A DNA stretch of 40,732 nucleotides from a virus, in IMG/VR virus record IMGVR_UViG_3300050821_005588, positions 1-40,732 of that record; one strand, written 5' to 3'. Below, in pieces: positions 29,138 to 39,638 of this stretch; position 1 is the stretch's first letter; every line of letters starts with the position of its first letter. The position numbers were made by a program, and so were the translations under genes. The notes below the pieces were generated by a model, which was not told where the DNA came from, searched no databases, and saw nothing but the letters and a program-made list of their open reading frames with translations.

Positions 29138-29938
29138 ATGGCATTGTCAGGCGGCCCAGTTCAAATTCAAAATGATCCTATATACTCGTTACCACATTTG
29201 TATATTAGTGGTCTTAATGTTTCTGTTGCATCAACAACTATATTGGCAATAGCTCCAGGTCAAGCACGCGATTCATCTGATAATATTGATATGCCTGTTG
29301 GATTTCCAACATTGCAAGGAAATATTTACCCAGCTCCATTATTTATTAATGCTGCTGTGAATGGCGCAAATGGTTTAGATCAAGGAACTCTCGCAACAGC
29401 TCAAGCCTATGCGGTTTGGTTAATTGGTGATTCTAGAGGTTATAATCCCGTTGCAGGTTTGTTAAGTTTGGCAAGTAATGCATTTCCTTTGGTTCCTTCT
29501 GGTTATGATTCACTGAGATTGCTTGCTTTCTTAGATACATCAGGAGGTGCTTTAGTAAATACAAACCTAGCATTAGCTAGTGAAGACGAAGCATTTTACA
29601 AACAACCTCCTGTAAGTGTATTAGCAAGTGCGGCTGGTGATACAGCGTTTCATGCGATTAGTTTAGCTGCTGCGGGTGTTCCTGCATCTCCTGTTTATGG
29701 AATTGCAATACTAACTGTAAATTATACACCTGCTGCGGCTGGTGATACGGTGGTATTTAGATATACAGGAAGTACAGCAACATCTGGTCTCGTGACAATC
29801 ACAGGTTTAGCTGCTGGCGTTCCACAGCAAAATCAGATTCAAGTAGTATATGCTAATCAATCTATTGATTATAAATGTTCGAGTGCAAGCGATGGTCTTA
29901 GCGTACTTTTAAATGGCTGGATTATTGCGACTGCTTAA
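29138..29938 (+). CDS. Virion structural protein after coat
   Basis: 266 residues, beta-rich with few charges. The N-terminus contains LYISGLNVSVASTTILAIAP then GQARDSSDNIDM, a pattern in podovirus structural proteins found downstream of capsid genes. AGAGG before ATG. A head decoration or head-fibre role is likely but unproven. Confidence 0.7.
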   Translation: MALSGGPVQIQNDPIYSLPHLYISGLNVSVASTTILAIAPGQARDSSDNIDMPVGFPTLQGNIYPAPLFINAAVNGANGLDQGTLATAQAYAVWLIGDSRGYNPVAGLLSLASNAFPLVPSGYDSLRLLAFLDTSGGALVNTNLALASEDEAFYKQPPVSVLASAAGDTAFHAISLAAAGVPASPVYGIAILTVNYTPAAAGDTVVFRYTGSTATSGLVTITGLAAGVPQQNQIQVVYANQSIDYKCSSASDGLSVLLNGWIIATA

Positions 29939-29959
29939 TCAATACAAGGAGCGTGAATT

Positions 29960-30946
29960 ATGACCTATTTGGCTCAGAAATTAATTACACGCTCCTGGTA
30001 TCTATCAGGAATTATTGCGCGTAATTTACAAACTCCCACATTTGATCAGATTAATGATGGTCTGATGATGCTTAATGATTTACTTAACTTTAAGCAGATT
30101 GAAACAGATCTTATTCCGTATTGGACTTATATACAAATTCCACTTGTTGCCAATCAAGAATTTTATTATTTGCCAAATGTCGCAGATATTGAAAGTTCGA
30201 CATTTAATATTGGCCCTGTTCGTTATCCAATGGTAGAAACATCAAGAAAAAGATATTTTGCTTCAAGTCGGGTTGATAACATTTCGACATTACCATTTAA
30301 CTGGAACTTTAACCGCGGTGAAGGCGGTGGTACTTTAGCACTTTACTTTTTACCTGCTAGTAACTATCCACAAAAAATGATGGTTAAATTTTTCTTGAAC
30401 GATGTTGGATTACAAGACGATTTAACGAATATCTTTTCAGATTTAGCAACTGGCTTTGTATCAACTATTACAATCACAAATCCCGGAAACGGTTATACAC
30501 ACATTCCAACAGTTACCATTGATCCGCCGCCTATTGGTGGCACACAAGCAGAAGCTTTCGCAACTGTACAGAATGGTAATGTAACTTCTATCAATATTAC
30601 CAATTCAGGAAGCGGTTATACCACAACTCCGAATGTTGTTATTACTGGTAATGGTTCGAGTGCTGTCGCTGTAGCCGCATTATCAAATTATACGTTCTTA
30701 CAAACTAATAACGCTGGATTTGATACTTCTTATATCGAATATTTACGTTATGCGTTGGCACAATATATGTGTTCCGAATACGGTATTTTATTCAATCCTG
30801 AATCATCAGGCATTTTAAGAAAAATGGAACGTAAATTGATGTATATGTCACCACCTGACCTTAGCAGAGATGGAATCAGCATTTTGGGTGAAGGTCAAGG
30901 GTATAACTGGGGGGACGTGAACATTGGGAAAGGTTACAGACCTTGA
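29960..30946 (+). CDS. Head-tail connector, P22 gp4-like, with inserted beta domain
   Basis: 328 residues, about twice P22 gp4 (166). The two ends match gp4: LITRSWYLSGIIARNLQTPT with DGLMMLNDLLN and DLIPYWTYIQIPLVANQEFY at the start; YIEYLRYALAQYMCSEYGIL and MERKLMYMSPPD at the end. Between them (about residues 165-240) lie two copies of a beta repeat, ITITNPGNGYTHIPTVTID and INITNSGSGYTTTPNVVIT, a GxGYTxxPxVxI unit seen in many surface proteins. gp4 extends the portal into the tail hub; the insertion should project outward. Confidence 0.85.
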   Translation: MTYLAQKLITRSWYLSGIIARNLQTPTFDQINDGLMMLNDLLNFKQIETDLIPYWTYIQIPLVANQEFYYLPNVADIESSTFNIGPVRYPMVETSRKRYFASSRVDNISTLPFNWNFNRGEGGGTLALYFLPASNYPQKMMVKFFLNDVGLQDDLTNIFSDLATGFVSTITITNPGNGYTHIPTVTIDPPPIGGTQAEAFATVQNGNVTSINITNSGSGYTTTPNVVITGNGSSAVAVAALSNYTFLQTNNAGFDTSYIEYLRYALAQYMCSEYGILFNPESSGILRKMERKLMYMSPPDLSRDGISILGEGQGYNWGDVNIGKGYRP

Positions 30947-30956
30947 TAGAATGTAG

Positions 30957-30985
30957 TTGACGTCCATATTAATATTGCTTATTAT
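30957..30985 (+). promoter_or_regulatory. Dedicated promoter of the endonuclease VII-like gene
   Basis: TTGACG, 17 nt, TATTAT: five of six matches in both boxes with ideal spacing, 30 nt before the nuclease ATG. It is among the best promoters in the window, inside an operon that does not need one. Confidence 0.65.
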
Positions 30986-31014
30986 CCTTTTGTGAATAAT
31001 AAATAGAGGATTAT

Positions 31015-31569
31015 ATGCAAGAAATATTAAAGGTTTGTCAAATACACGGAAATTTGACGCATGAACAAGTAAGGAGAGATGGAAATAAATTTAGATGTAA
31101 ACAATGTAGAATAAAATCTAATAAAAAATCTTATGACGTTAATAGGCAAAATAGAATTAATAATGCTACTAGTTGGAAAAAACAAAATAGAGAACATTAT
31201 AATGCTTGGTTAAGAGAAGATAGGAAAAAAAATCCTCAAAAGTATAGAGATTATGAGAAAAAAAGAAGAGAAATACAGGGTGCTCATAGAAATGTAGTTG
31301 AAATATCAAGACGTAGAGGAATAACAACTGATCAATTTTATGAAATGCAACAAAAACAAAATAATCTTTGTGGCATATGTAATAGTCCTGAAACTAGGAA
31401 ATCAAAAACTGAAGGAAAAATAACAAATTTATGTGTTGATCATAATCATAAAACAGGGAAAGTAAGAATGTTACTATGCCATGATTGCAATACAGGAATT
31501 GGCAAATTTAAAGATGATATAAAATTACTTGAAAGTGCAATAGAATATCTAAAGAAACATAACGAATAG
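31015..31569 (+). CDS. Recombination endonuclease VII-like HNH nuclease
   Basis: 184 residues. The C-terminal 70 hold the His-Me finger: CGIC (119-122), VDHNHKTGKVRMLLCHDCN (DHNH 142-145; Cys155, Cys158) and GIGKFKDD, as in T4 endonuclease VII relatives. The N-terminus has Cys8, Cys28, Cys31 of a small zinc site and a long basic helical region. AGAGG before ATG. It separates the gp4-like and gp10-like genes, normally adjacent, which argues that it is a free-standing homing gene. Confidence 0.92.
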   Translation: MQEILKVCQIHGNLTHEQVRRDGNKFRCKQCRIKSNKKSYDVNRQNRINNATSWKKQNREHYNAWLREDRKKNPQKYRDYEKKRREIQGAHRNVVEISRRRGITTDQFYEMQQKQNNLCGICNSPETRKSKTEGKITNLCVDHNHKTGKVRMLLCHDCNTGIGKFKDDIKLLESAIEYLKKHNE

Positions 31570-31592
31570 TATCAATCGCCAAGGATGGCAAC

Positions 31593-33191
31593 ATGATAGC
31601 GAGAGGCCAAAACTTTAAGCAATATCCGCTTACTATTGCAGGTAGCAGCGTTTTTGGTCGTTATCCAAAAATCAATGTTGAAAAAACTGAAAACATGTTT
31701 CTAAGTGATGGCTGGCTAGTTAATTATGCCGGCTATGAAACTGTCATAGATGCAGCATTCTTTAGTAATGGAATAGAGGGACGAGGGCTTCATACAAGTA
31801 CTAAACTTGGTAAGCTTATAGCGGTTGTTGATAATGGAGTTTATCTTGTTAGCATTGACTTTGACGTTGTTAATTCTGTGGCTACTAATGTCGTTGTTAA
31901 CCGGATAGGAACATTACAGACGACAACAGGGGTTGTGTATATAGCAGAAAATAATAAACCTCAAGTACTTATATCTGATGGCTTTAAGCTCTATCTTTAC
32001 GATCCCACATCGATGACACCGTTTTCTATTCCTACAATTGATTTTGTTCCTGGTTACATTGATTTTCATGATACTTATTTTTTATGCGCAGCGCAAATTG
32101 ATCCGCCTGAAGGAAATGCTACTAATGTATGGCGATTATCGGACTCCAATCAGGGAGATTCATGGCCTCCAGATGCAGCCCATGTTGGTTTCTTACAAAC
32201 TAAACCAGATAATATTCAGGCTGTAGTAAGATTTCCCTCACGTGGAAATATGGTTCTTGTGATGGGAAAAACGGTCACTGAAGCTTGGTTTGATGTGGGA
32301 TATCAATTGTTTCCGTATCAACGAAATAGCTCAATGAACATTGATTATGGTTGTCTTAATCCAGCTACTATTGCGGCTACTGATGAAATAGTTTGTTGGC
32401 TTGGTATCAATGAAAAATCAGGCCCAATTATTGTTTATACGACGGGAGGCATGATAGAGAAGATTACTACAGACGGTATTGACTATTTGTTTTCTCAATT
32501 GCAATCGCCGCAAGATTCACAAGGATTTATATTTAGACAAGACGGCCATTTGATTTACCATATTAATTTTTACACTGACAATTTATCGTTGTTTTATGAT
32601 TTCAATACAAAGAAATTCTTTAATGCATGTGATGATAAATATAATTATTTCATTGCTGGGGAAACTGCATTTTTTAACAATCAATATTATTTTCTTACAA
32701 AAAATAATGGAAATATGTACGCGTTTGACACGGCATTTACAACGTATGATGGCGTGACTATTCCACGTGTAAGAATATGTAATAATGTAAGAGATCCAAG
32801 TCAACAATATTTTATTGCGAATGATGTAGGTTTTACGATTGAAACAGGTGAAACCGAATATTTACAACAACCTGTTTTTGCAGATATTTTTATTGTGTCG
32901 GAAGCCGGTGATAATCTTATTACTGAGATAAATAATTTCTTTATTGTAGACGAACAAAGTGAAACTACCGGTTACGTTGTAACAACCCCTAGAGTTGACT
33001 TTTCTATATCAACCGACGGAGGTGCTACATTCGGTAGTGAATGGGCTTACTATTTACCTCCTTTAGCACATCGTAAAAATAGATTGATGTGGTGGCAACT
33101 TGGTATTGCTAATGATTTTGTTTGTCAGTTTAAATTTTGGGGAATTGGAAGATTTGTTGCCTATGACGGCATAGTTAATGTGAGGCAATAA
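31593..33191 (+). CDS. Packaged-DNA stabilisation / tail-tube protein, P22 gp10-like
   Basis: 532 residues, close to P22 gp10 (472). The N-terminus GSSVFGRYPKINVEKTENMF, then LSDGWLVNYAGYE, is nearly diagnostic. The middle repeats of about 50 residues (VYLVS, LYLYDP, MVLVMGKTVTEAWFDVGYQL) fit the family's beta-propeller. It plugs the tail beneath gp4 and holds the packaged DNA in place. AAGGA precedes ATG. One-base overlap with the next gene. Confidence 0.92.
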   Translation: MIARGQNFKQYPLTIAGSSVFGRYPKINVEKTENMFLSDGWLVNYAGYETVIDAAFFSNGIEGRGLHTSTKLGKLIAVVDNGVYLVSIDFDVVNSVATNVVVNRIGTLQTTTGVVYIAENNKPQVLISDGFKLYLYDPTSMTPFSIPTIDFVPGYIDFHDTYFLCAAQIDPPEGNATNVWRLSDSNQGDSWPPDAAHVGFLQTKPDNIQAVVRFPSRGNMVLVMGKTVTEAWFDVGYQLFPYQRNSSMNIDYGCLNPATIAATDEIVCWLGINEKSGPIIVYTTGGMIEKITTDGIDYLFSQLQSPQDSQGFIFRQDGHLIYHINFYTDNLSLFYDFNTKKFFNACDDKYNYFIAGETAFFNNQYYFLTKNNGNMYAFDTAFTTYDGVTIPRVRICNNVRDPSQQYFIANDVGFTIETGETEYLQQPVFADIFIVSEAGDNLITEINNFFIVDEQSETTGYVVTTPRVDFSISTDGGATFGSEWAYYLPPLAHRKNRLMWWQLGIANDFVCQFKFWGIGRFVAYDGIVNVRQ

Positions 33192-33487
33192 TGGTTTCTC
33201 AAACACCTAAACAGCAAGCAATATTCCCAGATTTGCCAAGAAATCAGCCAGTTATCAATCAAGACGGTACCATGAATCCTTATTGGATGTTATTTTTTGA
33301 TCTATTAGTTGCGGCACTGCAAACAAATTATAAACCTGAAGGGATTGCGGTTCCTCAAAAGCCATCGACGGATATAGCGCAGCTTACCGATGCCACCAAG
33401 TCGACAGGTAATATTATTTACGACTCAACAACAGATCAATTTAAAGGTAATATAGCAGGAACATGGAAGACGTTCACATTGACATAA
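33191..33487 (+). CDS. Small virion-associated protein
   Basis: 98 residues. PDLPRNQPVINQDGTMNPYW then MLFFDLLVAALQTNYKPEG, then a short beta part (GNIIYDSTTDQFKGNIAGTW). This short pattern, in which a protein ends with an I-Y-D-S...F.G...W unit, is frequent beside podovirus tail genes. Probably a tail or ejection accessory. Confidence 0.65.
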   Translation: MVSQTPKQQAIFPDLPRNQPVINQDGTMNPYWMLFFDLLVAALQTNYKPEGIAVPQKPSTDIAQLTDATKSTGNIIYDSTTDQFKGNIAGTWKTFTLT

Positions 33488-33500
33488 AAAGGATTTTAGT

Positions 33501-34142
33501 ATGGGTATGTTTGACTGGTTTCATCATGAAGATCCCTCAAAGCAGGCTAATAAATATTTAGACCAAATACCAGATAAAATATCGCCTTATTATGATCCTT
33601 ATAGCCAAGCAGGGCAAAGACAAATTCCGGGTCTCGAAGAACAATTTGGTAACCTAATAAATGACCCAGGTTCCATTTATAATAAGTTAGGATCAGGTTA
33701 TCAAAAGTCACCTGGATTTGATTTTGCCATGAAACAGGCATTACAAGGCGCTGGTAACGCGGCAGCCGCAGGCGGTATGGCTGGATCCCCCCAGCATGAA
33801 CAACAGAATATGGAACTTGCTACGAACCTTGCGAACCAAGATTTTAATCAATACATGCAAAATGTACTTGGCATGTATAACACCGGTTTAAGTGGCTCTC
33901 AAGATATCATGGGCAAAGGAATGAATGCAGGCGATGCGATGGCAAAAATGCTTGCTGAAAACATGCAGAATCAAGCAAGTAATGCTTATTCTGGAGCTGC
34001 TAATACGAATAGATATCGCGCTGGAATGTTAAGTTTTCTTTCGCCTGGTATGGGAATGATGACTAATAATTTCGGTCAGGGCGGTCAAGGTGGAAACGAT
34101 CAAGCCCAATTAATGAAAATGTTATCCATGGCCTTCGGATGA
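33501..34142 (+). CDS. Putative DNA ejection / internal virion protein
   Basis: 213 residues, Gly/Ala/Gln/Met-rich. The segments YYDPYSQAGQRQIPGLEEQF and SPGFDFAMKQALQGAGNAAA, then GGMAGSPQHEQQNMELA, are typical of small ejection proteins encoded after gp10-like genes. Composition suits a flexible helical protein threaded through the tail. Called by position and composition. Confidence 0.6.
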   Translation: MGMFDWFHHEDPSKQANKYLDQIPDKISPYYDPYSQAGQRQIPGLEEQFGNLINDPGSIYNKLGSGYQKSPGFDFAMKQALQGAGNAAAAGGMAGSPQHEQQNMELATNLANQDFNQYMQNVLGMYNTGLSGSQDIMGKGMNAGDAMAKMLAENMQNQASNAYSGAANTNRYRAGMLSFLSPGMGMMTNNFGQGGQGGNDQAQLMKMLSMAFG

Positions 34143-34152
34143 GGAAACTATT

Positions 34153-35502
34153 ATGCCAATGAATTTTCCACTTCTTGAGATGGATCAAATAAACCCATTT
34201 GCGGCTGGCTTGCAAAGAGGTCAACAACAGTACCAACTGAGTATGCTTAATAAAGCCAATTTGCAAAAAGCTTTATTAGAAAACAAAATGCAAGAATATA
34301 AAAACAAAATGGAATCTTATCTTGAACCCAATTATCAAACTTTAGCGCAATCTCAAGTTGATTTAGCAAAGTTAGCGCCAAAAGAACATGAACAAAAAAT
34401 GGCTGAGATAGCGCAATTAATGCAATATAATCCGCAACGTTGGCAATCTGAAATGAATTTACAAGGTGCACAAACAGGAAAACTTAACAAAGAAACTTCG
34501 TGGTATGACAGAGAAGCTGCTGCAAAAATTAAAGCAGAAGAAGCGCAAGCTGGATTGCATGGCGCAGAATCCCAAGTAAAAAAAATGATGGTTGATTATC
34601 TAAGAGGTGGAGAAGGAGGAGCCGCAGGACAAGGGGGCACCGGTGGAATTGGCGGAATAGCGCAATCATCTTCTGGTAGTGGGCAATCTATTTATGGTGT
34701 TGACGTTCCTCGCCCAACGAAAGAAGACATCATGAATAAAATGTTGTTTGGAATAGACACTTATGCTGCCAGATCACAAGGAGCTCAAGATCAAATAAAA
34801 AATGAAACAAAAGCATTTAATGAAAAAGTAGCTCAAGCAACTCAAGAATCACAATCAGCAGCTTCAATGAAAGATGCTGTTAACGTATTCAATAATGCTT
34901 ACAAACAGGCAACATTTAAAGGATCAACTTTAGGCGGTTATCCATCAACAGGAATAGGCACTGTCATTGGCGATTTTAGTGCAGAACAAACTCTAGACAT
35001 GGCGGCTAATCAAATGTTACCAGCAGCTATATCTCAAATTAAAAACGCAATGGGTGATGGTAAATTTTCAAATTTAGATATGATGCAAGCGTCAAAATTA
35101 AAATTTTATCGCGGCATGGATAGAGATACATTAAACACACAAACAGATTGGGTCAATGCTGTCGAATCAAGAAGCCAAGAAAAAGCTAAATTTTATGGAA
35201 GATTAAGAAATCCTGCTTACAACATAGATTCTACTACTGCGGATCTTTTATGGACTAATTATCAAAATAATCAACATCTCATATCAAAAGATGGAAAATC
35301 TGTTTTAAATGAAAACTTAAACAAATGGCCTGTCTATACAACACCTGCCGCAATACAATCAATAAAAGAAAGTGGCGTGTATAATCCGCCAAAATCTGTA
35401 TTGAAAGCAGTATGGATGCAATTACCATCTGGCGATATTGTTCCGATAGCCCCAAACAAAACAGCCGAAGCTATTAAAAAACTTAATGCGAGGCCAGTAT
35501 AA
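34153..35502 (+). CDS. Putative DNA ejection / internal virion protein
   Basis: 449 residues. The first 150 are helical and Gln/Lys/Glu-rich (FAAGLQRGQQQYQLSMLNKA, KMQEYKNKMESY), followed by a Gly/Ser-rich hinge (about 153-175) and a mostly helical C-terminal part. Such elongated proteins occupy the slot of P22 gp20. One-base overlap with the next gene (ATGC with a TAATG junction) implies coordinated dosage. Confidence 0.6.
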   Translation: MPMNFPLLEMDQINPFAAGLQRGQQQYQLSMLNKANLQKALLENKMQEYKNKMESYLEPNYQTLAQSQVDLAKLAPKEHEQKMAEIAQLMQYNPQRWQSEMNLQGAQTGKLNKETSWYDREAAAKIKAEEAQAGLHGAESQVKKMMVDYLRGGEGGAAGQGGTGGIGGIAQSSSGSGQSIYGVDVPRPTKEDIMNKMLFGIDTYAARSQGAQDQIKNETKAFNEKVAQATQESQSAASMKDAVNVFNNAYKQATFKGSTLGGYPSTGIGTVIGDFSAEQTLDMAANQMLPAAISQIKNAMGDGKFSNLDMMQASKLKFYRGMDRDTLNTQTDWVNAVESRSQEKAKFYGRLRNPAYNIDSTTADLLWTNYQNNQHLISKDGKSVLNENLNKWPVYTTPAAIQSIKESGVYNPPKSVLKAVWMQLPSGDIVPIAPNKTAEAIKKLNARPV

Positions 35503-37106
35503 TGCAAAGAAATTATAATGATGATGTTTTGAAATTTATTGATAAGAATGCTTATAAAGAAGCTTATGGCATTGATTTGCAGGGGCAGCAAGCACAAAAT
35601 ATAAATGAATCAGATTTTGAGAATACTTCAAACGCACCCATACTTAAAGAAAAATCATTTTTAAATAAAATATGGCCTGAAATGCAACCAAAACCAAAAG
35701 GTTTTGCTAATAGTTCTGAATTACGTAAACAAATGGAAGAATTAACTAATTTAGCTGCTGGTGGCCCTGGAATGAAATTAACTGGAATGGCTGGTCAAGT
35801 TTTAAAGTCTGGACTTCCTGAATTAGTAGAAGAGGGAGCTAAAAAAGGAAAAGAAATTACAAAAAATACTTATGAATATTTATCACCATCAAAAATAGCT
35901 GAGGAAACAGAACGATTTAGAAAAGAAACACTTGGCGCTGGTTCTGAAAGTGAAAACATCGAAAATCTATCAAAACGCGTTCAGTTTGCTAAAAAATCTG
36001 GTGAAGAAGAAGCATTGATTCCAAAAAGAGAGTTATATGCCCAAGAAGGAAAAAGCAATGTTTATAATATCAAACCTGAACAGTTACCAGAAGGCAATCT
36101 TGAAAAAATGGCGCATATCATTGAACCTGATATGCAGTTTGGTAAAGAACAACAAAATGCTCTTTCTAAAGCCTTAAAAAAATATAGAAAAACTGGAAAT
36201 GTAGAAAGTTTTATTGAACAAAGTGAAGATTTATTTGGTATACCTGAATTATCTCCTAAAGCAGCATCAAAAATAGAAGATGCTTTGTTATTACCAACAA
36301 AAAGAGAAAGTGCATACCTTAGTGATTCAGATGTTGCGTCATATTATGGTAAAAAAGGAAAAATTCGCCAACTTCATGAAACATTTTCTGAAAAACCAAC
36401 ATTAAAAAATTATGATGCATTACAATCTGCATTAAAAAAAGAAGAACGAGCTTTAGCAAAGCGAGAAAAAAAAGGGAGTATAGGCGATATCGCACAAGCA
36501 AAACTTGATCAAACGAGAGCAAATATTTCAAATATTGAAGAAGATGCTCAAAACTTTTTTGAAACACTGCCTGAAAATTTACGTGAATTGCAAAGAACAT
36601 TTAGCAAAAAATGGGCTACTGGCCCAGCAAAATATGCTGATGCTGAAAAAACACTTCAAAGATTAGCTTCTGGAAAACAAGGCGTTGTTACTAAAGTTAC
36701 AAGTAACGATATTGTTAGAACATTTACAAGACCAGATGAAAAAACATTGGCAGCCATAAAAGAAATGGGGCCATCGGTGGGAAGGAATGTTATATATAGC
36801 GCCATTTCAAAAATAAAACCTGGTGAGGGCAAAGAAGTTGCTGACACTATCATTGAATTATCTAGGAAACCAGGATTTGAAAATTTTGTAACAGATGACA
36901 TAAAAGCATGGTCTGAAAACATGCTAAAAAGAACAAAAAAATCTGAATTAGCTAAAAAAGGTTTATCTATTGGAGGTGGCGCACTTGCTGGTTCAGCATT
37001 AGGCCCATTTGGAACTATTGGAGGCGCTTTATTAGGCGGCACATTACCTTTTGCAAAAGAATACATTAAACTATTGCCTAAATATTTACAGAAAAGCAAC
37101 ACTTAA
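35502..37106 (+). CDS. Putative DNA ejection protein with glycine-zipper C-terminus
   Basis: 534 residues, strongly helical and Lys/Glu-rich. The C-terminal 50 contain GGGALAGSALGPFGTIGGAL then LGGTLPF, a membrane-inserting glycine zipper, then a basic end. That fits a protein ejected early to make a channel in the host envelope, the role of P22 gp16. It is the third in the gp7/gp20/gp16-like set. Confidence 0.65.
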   Translation: MQRNYNDDVLKFIDKNAYKEAYGIDLQGQQAQNINESDFENTSNAPILKEKSFLNKIWPEMQPKPKGFANSSELRKQMEELTNLAAGGPGMKLTGMAGQVLKSGLPELVEEGAKKGKEITKNTYEYLSPSKIAEETERFRKETLGAGSESENIENLSKRVQFAKKSGEEEALIPKRELYAQEGKSNVYNIKPEQLPEGNLEKMAHIIEPDMQFGKEQQNALSKALKKYRKTGNVESFIEQSEDLFGIPELSPKAASKIEDALLLPTKRESAYLSDSDVASYYGKKGKIRQLHETFSEKPTLKNYDALQSALKKEERALAKREKKGSIGDIAQAKLDQTRANISNIEEDAQNFFETLPENLRELQRTFSKKWATGPAKYADAEKTLQRLASGKQGVVTKVTSNDIVRTFTRPDEKTLAAIKEMGPSVGRNVIYSAISKIKPGEGKEVADTIIELSRKPGFENFVTDDIKAWSENMLKRTKKSELAKKGLSIGGGALAGSALGPFGTIGGALLGGTLPFAKEYIKLLPKYLQKSNT

Positions 37107-37120
37107 TTAGGAAGCCAAGG

Positions 37121-39097
37121 ATGGCCATTAACCCAGAATTACTTATAGCCGCACCCATGCTGCAAGATTATCTAGTGGATAAAGACACTGGATTACCTTT
37201 GGCTGGGGGCGTGATTACTCTTTACTCTGAAACAAATAGATTGTTATTGAAGGATTGGTATACCCAACAAGGAACTAATCCCCCTTACACCTATGTGCCT
37301 TTACCAAACCCATTAACACTTAGTGCAGTAGGAACTATCCAAGATATCAGCGGAAATGATGTCATTCCGTATTATTATCCTTATGAAGCGGATAACACTA
37401 CATTCGATAGTTATTACATTACAGTTTATAGTGCGGCAGGCGAGCTTCAATTTACGCGGTCAAATTTTCCTTTTGTAGCACAAATAAATCCGGCAACTAC
37501 AGTTGCAACAAATCAAAGTTTAGTTACAAACAGCGTATTTTGGAGAAATATTTCTGCGGGTGTTAATACCACTGTTAATTCAATATTAAATAATACTATT
37601 TCTTTAAACGGTTCAGATATATTTTATGCGACTATTGCGCCTGATCAACACGACGGTTTCACTATGCCAGACATTCTTTATTTTAAAGATGTTAAGGATG
37701 GTAGTGAAACAATTAATTTTCAAAACTTTGTAGGTAATTATCCTGATAATTCATTAGGAACTTCACCCGTTCCACAATATTATTTAGATATTGATGGAAC
37801 TACGCCAGGTACATCGACACAACGATTTATTCAAATACCTTTAGATTCTAGCGTATTTAATTTAAGTGGATTTCCTGCCACTACTTTTTCATTACAAGCG
37901 ATTGATGTGTTGAATACAGGGACAACTACGTTAGGGCTAGGCGTTCTACAATATTTGGGAACTGGTATTAATTCAAATCCTGTTAATTATAAGACCACTG
38001 TTTTAGGGCCTTCATGGAAACAAATTACAGCCAACCTTCCCATTCCTACAGCTCCCCTTACTATAAGTTCTGCTGGTGATTCAGGTTTATATTTACGTAT
38101 TAATCTCCCCACAACCGCATTTCACATTCGAATAGCTTTACCATCTTTTTATTTGAATGACTCTACACCTACGAATAGTTTTCAAACTAATGATCAAGTC
38201 AATGCGATTATTAGTAGTCCTAGAACAGGTGATGTAAGAATATCAAATAATTCTTTTTATCCTTTTGGTTGGACACCAATGAATGATGGTGTTATTGCAT
38301 TAAATACTCCAACCAATTTACAGATTTCAAGAATAAATCAAGATACATGGCAACTTTATAATTTATTATGGAATTTATCACAGCCTTATACAAATGGGAC
38401 AGCTAATCCAATATGTCAATTATTTTCTAATACTGGTACTGCTGTAACTTACGGATCTAGTGCATATGCGGATTTTACAACAAATAATACAGCATTACAG
38501 TTAACTAAATTAATGGGTAAAGTATTATTAGGAACTGTACCATTTGCAACATTAATTAATTCATATACTCATTCATTTACAGCCGTTACTGTTGGCGGAG
38601 TTTTATCAATTTCAACAACTCCTTTGATAATGAATCTATTTACTGGAATGCCAATTAAATTTACGGGTGGTGGACTTCCTGCGACACTTGTAGCTAATCG
38701 ATTATACTTTGTATGCCAATTTAATTATGATTCTGCGGGATCATTTACTGTATGTCCCACTTTTGCGGATGCTATAGCAATAACAAATAGAATATTATTT
38801 GCTGCGGGTAGTGGTACGGTCTCTTCTGCATTAACTGGATCGTCAGAAGGTGAATATAGCCATCTTCAATCAACTGCTGAAGTAGGAATTCATTCGCATC
38901 TGTTTTCTAGTACTCCTGGAACTGGTGGAGCTGTAATTTTTCCAGCACCTAATAATCACCCATTTCAAATTAATTTATCCGGTGGGGGTAATACAGGAAA
39001 TACTGTTGCTCTTAGTAATACTGTAGCAACACCAGCGCCTTTAGCATTTAATATAACTCAACCAGGAACATTTGCTAACATTTTCATAAAACTTTAA
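37121..39097 (+). CDS. Tail fibre / spike protein
   Basis: 658 residues. The N-terminus [40 protein letters not shown] is a widespread podovirus fibre start that anchors to the tail. The middle is beta-rich without helices. The last 100 residues include [17 protein letters not shown], and a [18 protein letters not shown] stretch, resembling tail-collar/fibre tips with His-x-H metal-binding turns. AAGGA overlaps the start region. No catalytic site seen. Confidence 0.8.
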   Translation: MAINPELLIAAPMLQDYLVDKDTGLPLAGGVITLYSETNRLLLKDWYTQQGTNPPYTYVPLPNPLTLSAVGTIQDISGNDVIPYYYPYEADNTTFDSYYITVYSAAGELQFTRSNFPFVAQINPATTVATNQSLVTNSVFWRNISAGVNTTVNSILNNTISLNGSDIFYATIAPDQHDGFTMPDILYFKDVKDGSETINFQNFVGNYPDNSLGTSPVPQYYLDIDGTTPGTSTQRFIQIPLDSSVFNLSGFPATTFSLQAIDVLNTGTTTLGLGVLQYLGTGINSNPVNYKTTVLGPSWKQITANLPIPTAPLTISSAGDSGLYLRINLPTTAFHIRIALPSFYLNDSTPTNSFQTNDQVNAIISSPRTGDVRISNNSFYPFGWTPMNDGVIALNTPTNLQISRINQDTWQLYNLLWNLSQPYTNGTANPICQLFSNTGTAVTYGSSAYADFTTNNTALQLTKLMGKVLLGTVPFATLINSYTHSFTAVTVGGVLSISTTPLIMNLFTGMPIKFTGGGLPATLVANRLYFVCQFNYDSAGSFTVCPTFADAIAITNRILFAAGSGTVSSALTGSSEGEYSHLQSTAEVGIHSHLFSSTPGTGGAVIFPAPNNHPFQINLSGGGNTGNTVALSNTVATPAPLAFNITQPGTFANIFIKL

Positions 39098-39108
39098 GGA
39101 TTAAAGTA

Positions 39109-39462
39109 ATGTCAACATATCTCAATTTTGGGCGCGACACACAAGGGTACAACGCTTATGCACCCCAAACCGCTACAAACAAGTGGAGTGCGACACTTGC
39201 AACAGGGGTTGAAACCAATATTACTGTTCCCTCTAATCATCAGCAATGGGTTGCTGTATTCTCATTCCAGCCAGGAACTAGCGTGTGGGTTGATTTAACG
39301 GGCGGTACGGCGGCTTCTCCTGTTGGGGGTACTTTGGCTAGCACTACCTCTGAACTTAACCCTGGCGCGCGTACAGTTCAGGCAGGAAGTAAAATTAGTG
39401 TTATCACTGATAGTACAACGGCTGATGTAGGAATTGCACTTTATGCAATCTCATATCCATAA
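39109..39462 (+). CDS. Small virion structural protein
   Basis: 117 residues, beta-sandwich-like: [20 protein letters not shown] then [20 protein letters not shown] and IALYAISYP at the end. Similar short proteins lie between fibre genes in related phages and may be head or tail decorations. AAGGATTAAAGTA upstream. Confidence 0.7.
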   Translation: MSTYLNFGRDTQGYNAYAPQTATNKWSATLATGVETNITVPSNHQQWVAVFSFQPGTSVWVDLTGGTAASPVGGTLASTTSELNPGARTVQAGSKISVITDSTTADVGIALYAISYP

Positions 39463-39622
39463 TTTTACATTTTACCCAAATTTTAATTGGGATAGGGATT
39501 GTGTTTTTATATTCCCCAATTCTAATTTTTCACCAATTATACCGCCTAGTGGTTCTTTTATCATTACAGAAACAGGCGATTTTATTATTACGGAAGCGGG
39601 TGACAGAATGATCACCGAATAA
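39443..39622 (+). CDS. Small virion-associated protein with IITExGD repeats
   Basis: 59 residues from the ATG at 39443 (AGGAA upstream), overlapping the previous gene by 20 nt. It ends in a tandem [20 protein letters not shown], a repeat seen at the C-terminus of small phage structural proteins. A related phrase (VSEAGDNLITEINNFFIVDE) occurs in the gp10-like protein. Function unknown. Confidence 0.65.
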   Translation: MQSHIHNFTFYPNFNWDRDCVFIFPNSNFSPIIPPSGSFIITETGDFIITEAGDRMITE

Positions 39623-39638
39623 ATGGAGCTAATAAGTC

